This document shows, one piece after another, positions 60,605 through 64,000 of a DNA stretch of 64,000 nt (within the stretch, counting starts at the first letter, position 1; every line of letters begins with the position of its first letter). Where the stretch lies: the NCBI GenBank assembly GCA_021851335.1, contig JAJZEA010000008.1:1-64000 (forward strand), in the 5' to 3' direction. Both the position numbers and the translations under genes were made by a program. The notes beneath the pieces were generated by a model. The model was not told the DNA's origin and did not search any database. It saw nothing but the letters and a program-made list of their open reading frames with translations. The stretch is from Acidobacteriota bacterium. Lineage in GTDB: Bacteria > Acidobacteriota > Terriglobia > Terriglobales > Acidobacteriaceae.

Positions 60605-62596
60605 ATGTACCGAACGATGAAGATCAGGCGATTGTATCGAAGCTTCCTCTATCTCTTGATTCTTTCCGCTCTCGCCATTGCACTGCCTGCCGAAAGTTCA
60701 CGCTGGCGCACGGTGGGACCGGATGGCGGCGACGCGCGAGCGTTTGTGGCGGACCCGACCCATGCGGAACATCTCTATCTGGGCGGAACCACAAGCTGGG
60801 TCTACGAGTCGAAGGATGGCGGCGCAACCTGGCATCGGCTGAGTCGGATTGCTGCCAATCCGCGCTCGCTGGACAACTATATCGTCGATCACCTGATCGT
60901 GGACCCAGAGAACTCGCAACGCATCTATGCGGCTGTCTGGCGTGTCGATCAGCCCGATGGAGGATTCTTTGTCAGTGAAGACGGCGGTCATAGCTGGCGC
61001 GAAATTGCCGATCTGGCCGGGCAATCGATCCGCTCGCTGGCCCAGTCCTCGGCAGACCCGCGCGTGCTTGTCGCCGGCACCTTGCAGGGCGTCTTTCGCA
61101 GCGACGATCGTGGCGAACACTGGCGTCTGATCAGTCCGATGGGAAGCCGCGAGATCCACGAGGTCGAGTCGCTGGCCATCGATCCGCGCGACCCGGATAT
61201 CGTCTACGCCGGAACCTGGCATCTGCCGTGGAAGACGAGCGACGGCGGCAAAAGCTGGAAAAATATCAAGCGCGGCGTCATCGACGACTCCGATGTCTTC
61301 TCGATCATCATCGATCCCAAAGAGGCCAAAACGGTCTACATCAGCGCCTGCTCGGGCATCTACAAAAGCGAAACCTCAGGCGAACTCTTTCACAAGGTGC
61401 AGGGAATCCCGTCCACGGCTCGGCGAACGCGCGTGCTGCGTCAGGACCCGCACAATCGAGCCGTCGTCTATGCGGGAACCACCGAAGGGCTGTATCGGAC
61501 GACCGATGCTGGACAGACCTGGCATCTGCTGACCGGCTCCGACGTCATCATCAACGATGTCTATCTTGATCCTTCGCGCAAAGGCAGAATCCTGCTGGCG
61601 ACCGACCGTGGCGGAGTGCTGGCCAGCGACGACGATGGGCGCACGTTTGCCGCCTCGAACGCCGGATTTTCTTCGCGGAAAGTGGGCGCGCTTCTGGTGA
61701 CGCAAGGCGCAAGGCCGAAGTTGATGGCGGGCATTGTGAACGACAAGCAGCATGGCGGCGTTTTTGTGAGCGAGGATGCGGGCGCAAGCTGGCAGCAGCT
61801 CTCCGAAGGTCTGGAGAATCGCGATATCTTTGCGCTGGCACAATCGCAGACCGGAACCGTGCTGGCGGGCACCAGCCACGGAATCTTTATGCTCGTCAGC
61901 GAGCCGGATGGAAGCCGCCACTGGCAGATTGCCAGTGATATTGTGAATCACGGAACGCGCTTTGTGACGACACGCGTGAATGGCCAGCGCATCGACCACA
62001 TGCAGGAATTTACGTTGCCTGCACGCGAGCTGAGCGGGAGAGTGAGCGCGCTCGATGCGCATACCGACACATGGCTTGCGGCAACCGAAGACGGTTTGTA
62101 TACCAGCGTCGATCATGGCAAAAGCTGGCAGGGCGGTATCGGCTACGGCGCGGAGGCTTACGAGTCCGTGGCTGTCGGCAAGGGTTGGATGATGGCTGTG
62201 CGCCGCGAGGGTGCGGTTTTTTCGACTGACAGCGGCCAGCACTGGGATCCGATGGCGCTGCCGGCGCGGATCCGTACCATCCATGTGGCGATGCTGGCTC
62301 CGAATGGCGATCTGTGGATTGGCGCAGGCGACGGTGTCTATGTCTCCCGCAATCGCGGCAAAAGCTGGTTCTGGCTGGATCGGCTGCCGTTCCACTTTAT
62401 GGACGATTTGAGCATGGATACATCGACGGGCAAGGTGCTGGCCGGCTCGCGGCTGGACACACGCATGCTTGTGATCGACGAGCAGACCTTTGCGCATACC
62501 GTGATCGATACAGGCTATCCGCTGTATCGGGTGCGCGCGATGCAGGGCAAATGGTTTGCCGCCACGTTGCAGAACGGCGTAATCGCTCAGCCCTGA
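60605..62596 (+). CDS. Exported BNR/sialidase-like repeat beta-propeller
   Basis: 663 residues from ATG 60605 (ATG 60617 is equally possible; no clear ribosome site). A signal peptide (LYLLILSALAIALPAESS) is followed by repeated blades with the BNR/Asp-box type SxDxGxTW: SKDGGATWHRL, SEDGGHSWREI, RSDDRGEHWRLI, TSDGGKSWKNI, TTDAGQTWHLL, SEDAGASWQQL, TSVDHGKSWQG and STDSGQHWDPM. This is a large non-enzymatic-looking propeller of the VPS10/sortilin-like or YCF48-like group. No sialidase catalytic residues can be seen. It probably binds a polymer or protein outside the cytoplasm. Confidence 0.85.
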   Translation: MYRTMKIRRLYRSFLYLLILSALAIALPAESSRWRTVGPDGGDARAFVADPTHAEHLYLGGTTSWVYESKDGGATWHRLSRIAANPRSLDNYIVDHLIVDPENSQRIYAAVWRVDQPDGGFFVSEDGGHSWREIADLAGQSIRSLAQSSADPRVLVAGTLQGVFRSDDRGEHWRLISPMGSREIHEVESLAIDPRDPDIVYAGTWHLPWKTSDGGKSWKNIKRGVIDDSDVFSIIIDPKEAKTVYISACSGIYKSETSGELFHKVQGIPSTARRTRVLRQDPHNRAVVYAGTTEGLYRTTDAGQTWHLLTGSDVIINDVYLDPSRKGRILLATDRGGVLASDDDGRTFAASNAGFSSRKVGALLVTQGARPKLMAGIVNDKQHGGVFVSEDAGASWQQLSEGLENRDIFALAQSQTGTVLAGTSHGIFMLVSEPDGSRHWQIASDIVNHGTRFVTTRVNGQRIDHMQEFTLPARELSGRVSALDAHTDTWLAATEDGLYTSVDHGKSWQGGIGYGAEAYESVAVGKGWMMAVRREGAVFSTDSGQHWDPMALPARIRTIHVAMLAPNGDLWIGAGDGVYVSRNRGKSWFWLDRLPFHFMDDLSMDTSTGKVLAGSRLDTRMLVIDEQTFAHTVIDTGYPLYRVRAMQGKWFAATLQNGVIAQP

Positions 62597-62677
62597 ACGG
62601 ACCGTGTTTCAGGGGATGAATTGAATGGTTTCGAGTGGCTTCGATTTTCCAGTATCATCGAGTGCAGGAGTGAGGCG

Positions 62678-63817
62678 ATGCAGAGCACTGTGGAAGCACA
62701 TCCGTTTCGGACACACGACCCGGCACTGGAGCCGATCGCAGCCAGGGTGATGGCCGGGGAACGACTCGGCATGGACGACGGTCTGGCGCTCTATCGCTCG
62801 ACGGATGTGCTGGCCGTGGGTTGGCTGGCAAACCAGGTGCGCGAGCGGATGCACGGCGACCTGACCTACTTCAACGTGAACCGGCACATCAATCCAACCA
62901 ACGTTTGCGTGGCCAGTTGCAGGCTGTGCGCGTTTGGCCGCAAGAAGGGCGACGCAGCCGGTTATACGATGGCGCTGGAAGAGGCGTGGGAGACGGCGGC
63001 TTCGGGCTACTCGGAAGCGGTGACGGAGTTTCACATCGTTGGCGGTTTGCATCCGGATCTTCCATTCCAATACTTTCTGGACCTGGTTCGCGGACTGAAA
63101 GAGCGCTTTCCCAAGGTTCATATCAAAGCCTTCACGATGGTCGAGGTCGCGTATCTGGCGCGTCGCGCGAAGCTGTCGATTGAAGAGACGCTGCGGCAGA
63201 TGCGCGAGTCTGGCGTGGACTCGATGCCCGGCGGCGGCGCGGAGATCTTTGCGCCGGAGGTGCGCAGTGTGATCTGCGACCACAAAATCGATGGTCAGGA
63301 GTGGCTGGACACGGCGCGTCTGGCGCACAAGATGGGTTTTCGATCGAATGCGACGATGCTCTATGGCCACATTGAAAGCGACGCCGATCGAGTGGATCAC
63401 ATGCTGAAGTTGCGTGAGGTTCAGGACGATACGGGCGGATTTCAGACCTTTATTCCGCTGGCGTTTCATCCGGAAAACACCGCGCTGGATCATCTGCCGG
63501 TGACGACAGGATTGACCGACATCCGGCAGATTGCGGTGAGCCGGTTGCTGCTGGACAACTTTGCGCACATCAAGGCGTATTGGCAGATGATGACGCCGAA
63601 GATTGCGCAGATCGCGCTGCGCTTTGGCGCCGACGATCTGGATGGCACGGTGGTGGAAGAGAAGATTTATCACGATGCCGGAGCAACGACACCGCAAGGA
63701 ATGACGCGCAAGGAGCTTTGCCGTTTGATTACCGAAGCCGGTCGAGTCCCGGTCGAGCGCGATACGCTTTATCACGCGGTGACGCGCACGGAAGACAGCT
63801 TCCTGATCGCCGTGTAG
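62678..63817 (+). CDS. mqnE: Aminofutalosine synthase MqnE
   Basis: 379 residues from ATG 62678 with AGGAG eight bases upstream. MqnE is a radical-SAM enzyme that joins 3-(1-carboxyvinyloxy)benzoate to adenosine to give aminofutalosine in menaquinone synthesis. The cluster motif reads CVASCRLCAFGRKKG (Cys77, Cys81, Cys84; CxxxCxxC). The family-typical stretch TEFHIVGGLHPDLPFQYF, the SMPGGGAEIF loop and SNATMLYGHIES, and the late RDTLYHAV block are present. It shows that this organism uses the futalosine route. The next gene begins 5 nt after its stop. Confidence 0.95.
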   Translation: MQSTVEAHPFRTHDPALEPIAARVMAGERLGMDDGLALYRSTDVLAVGWLANQVRERMHGDLTYFNVNRHINPTNVCVASCRLCAFGRKKGDAAGYTMALEEAWETAASGYSEAVTEFHIVGGLHPDLPFQYFLDLVRGLKERFPKVHIKAFTMVEVAYLARRAKLSIEETLRQMRESGVDSMPGGGAEIFAPEVRSVICDHKIDGQEWLDTARLAHKMGFRSNATMLYGHIESDADRVDHMLKLREVQDDTGGFQTFIPLAFHPENTALDHLPVTTGLTDIRQIAVSRLLLDNFAHIKAYWQMMTPKIAQIALRFGADDLDGTVVEEKIYHDAGATTPQGMTRKELCRLITEAGRVPVERDTLYHAVTRTEDSFLIAV

Positions 63818-63822
63818 CGCAG

Positions 63823-64000
63823 ATGGAAATCTTTGGCTTCTCCGCGCTCTTTGGATTGTTGCTTGGATTCCTCTTTGGCGTGGGCTGCGCCTCGGCTGTT
63901 CTTTACACGATCTACAACGGAGGCTATCGCAAAGCGGTGGAGGACTCACTGCGCGATCCGCTGCCGGAGAAGTTTGTGCGGACGCGCGAGATCACCGAAC
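63823..64000 (+). CDS. Membrane protein of unknown function (3' end outside window)
   Basis: The first 59 residues start at ATG 63823, 5 nt after mqnE, without an evident ribosome site in the gap; the site would lie within mqnE. A hydrophobic helix (ALFGLLLGFLFGVGCASAVLYTIY) is followed by a basic/polar segment (NGGYRKAVEDSLRDPLPEKF). I do not recognise the family from this fragment. Its closeness to mqnE suggests co-transcription. Confidence 0.6.
   Translation, partial: MEIFGFSALFGLLLGFLFGVGCASAVLYTIYNGGYRKAVEDSLRDPLPEKFVRTREITE

Overview
The window is about 64 kb of dense, GC-rich bacterial chromosome carrying housekeeping genes and exported proteins. I see no tRNA, rRNA, CRISPR array, insertion sequence, integrase or phage gene. 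The content fits an Acidobacteriota member, probably class Terriglobia. Pointers are a VWFA-related secreted protein, a CRTAC1/ASPIC-UnbV protein, DUF4136, an OmpA-like protein with an Ig-like stalk, futalosine-type menaquinone synthesis and many exported beta-propellers. The taxonomic call is inference from gene content, not from a marker-gene search.

Layout. 0-10 kb: the 3' end of secA with a strong terminator; a TonB-C protein; a two-gene ABC importer with a fused double permease; a lone receiver protein; and a minus-strand trio CRTAC1 - Tat rhodanese - TlpA thioredoxin. 10-14 kb: the dnaX-ybaB-recR replication/repair cluster, interrupted by a Tat-exported metallo-beta-lactamase-fold hydrolase. 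14-26 kb: DUF4136 and TPR exported proteins, prepilin peptidase, mazG - GNAT - enolase-superfamily racemase, a DUF985 cupin, glutaredoxin, purB-ubiX, a Nudix gene coupled to an exported protein, a solitary STN-domain protein and a GT2 glycosyltransferase. 26-36 kb: a GH31 glycosidase, a VWA protein, queG, a cold-shock gene, YihY, a small winged-helix regulator, and aroF coupled to a beta-propeller lipoprotein. 36-40 kb: a tightly overlapping cytochrome c maturation operon ccmE-ccmA-ybaK-ccmB-ccmC-ccmD, in which CcmE has Cys in place of the haem-binding His. 40-48 kb: a large beta-propeller/phosphoesterase, M28 and M42 exported peptidases, a UbiA-family prenyltransferase and prephenate dehydratase. 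48-58 kb: lon, a guanine-deaminase-like enzyme, and the nitrogen-control set amt-glnB-(RNase H-fold gene)-glnD. 57-64 kb: a solitary nuoB, an OmpA-like protein, a BNR-repeat protein, mqnE and the start of a small membrane protein.

How the genes fit together. mqnE indicates menaquinone synthesis by the futalosine route. The UbiA- and UbiX-type enzymes may therefore be its prenyltransferase and flavin-prenyl partner (MqnP/MqnM-like), and the MenC-like protein next to a GNAT enzyme is more likely an N-succinylamino acid racemase than a menaquinone enzyme. Exported redox and cytochrome c maturation functions (TlpA, CcmE/A/B/C/D) and nitrogen sensing (Amt/PII/GlnD) are the clearest multi-gene themes. 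A regulatory theme also recurs: several genes without a Shine-Dalgarno sequence have a -10-like hexamer 6-8 nt before the start codon, suggesting leaderless transcripts.
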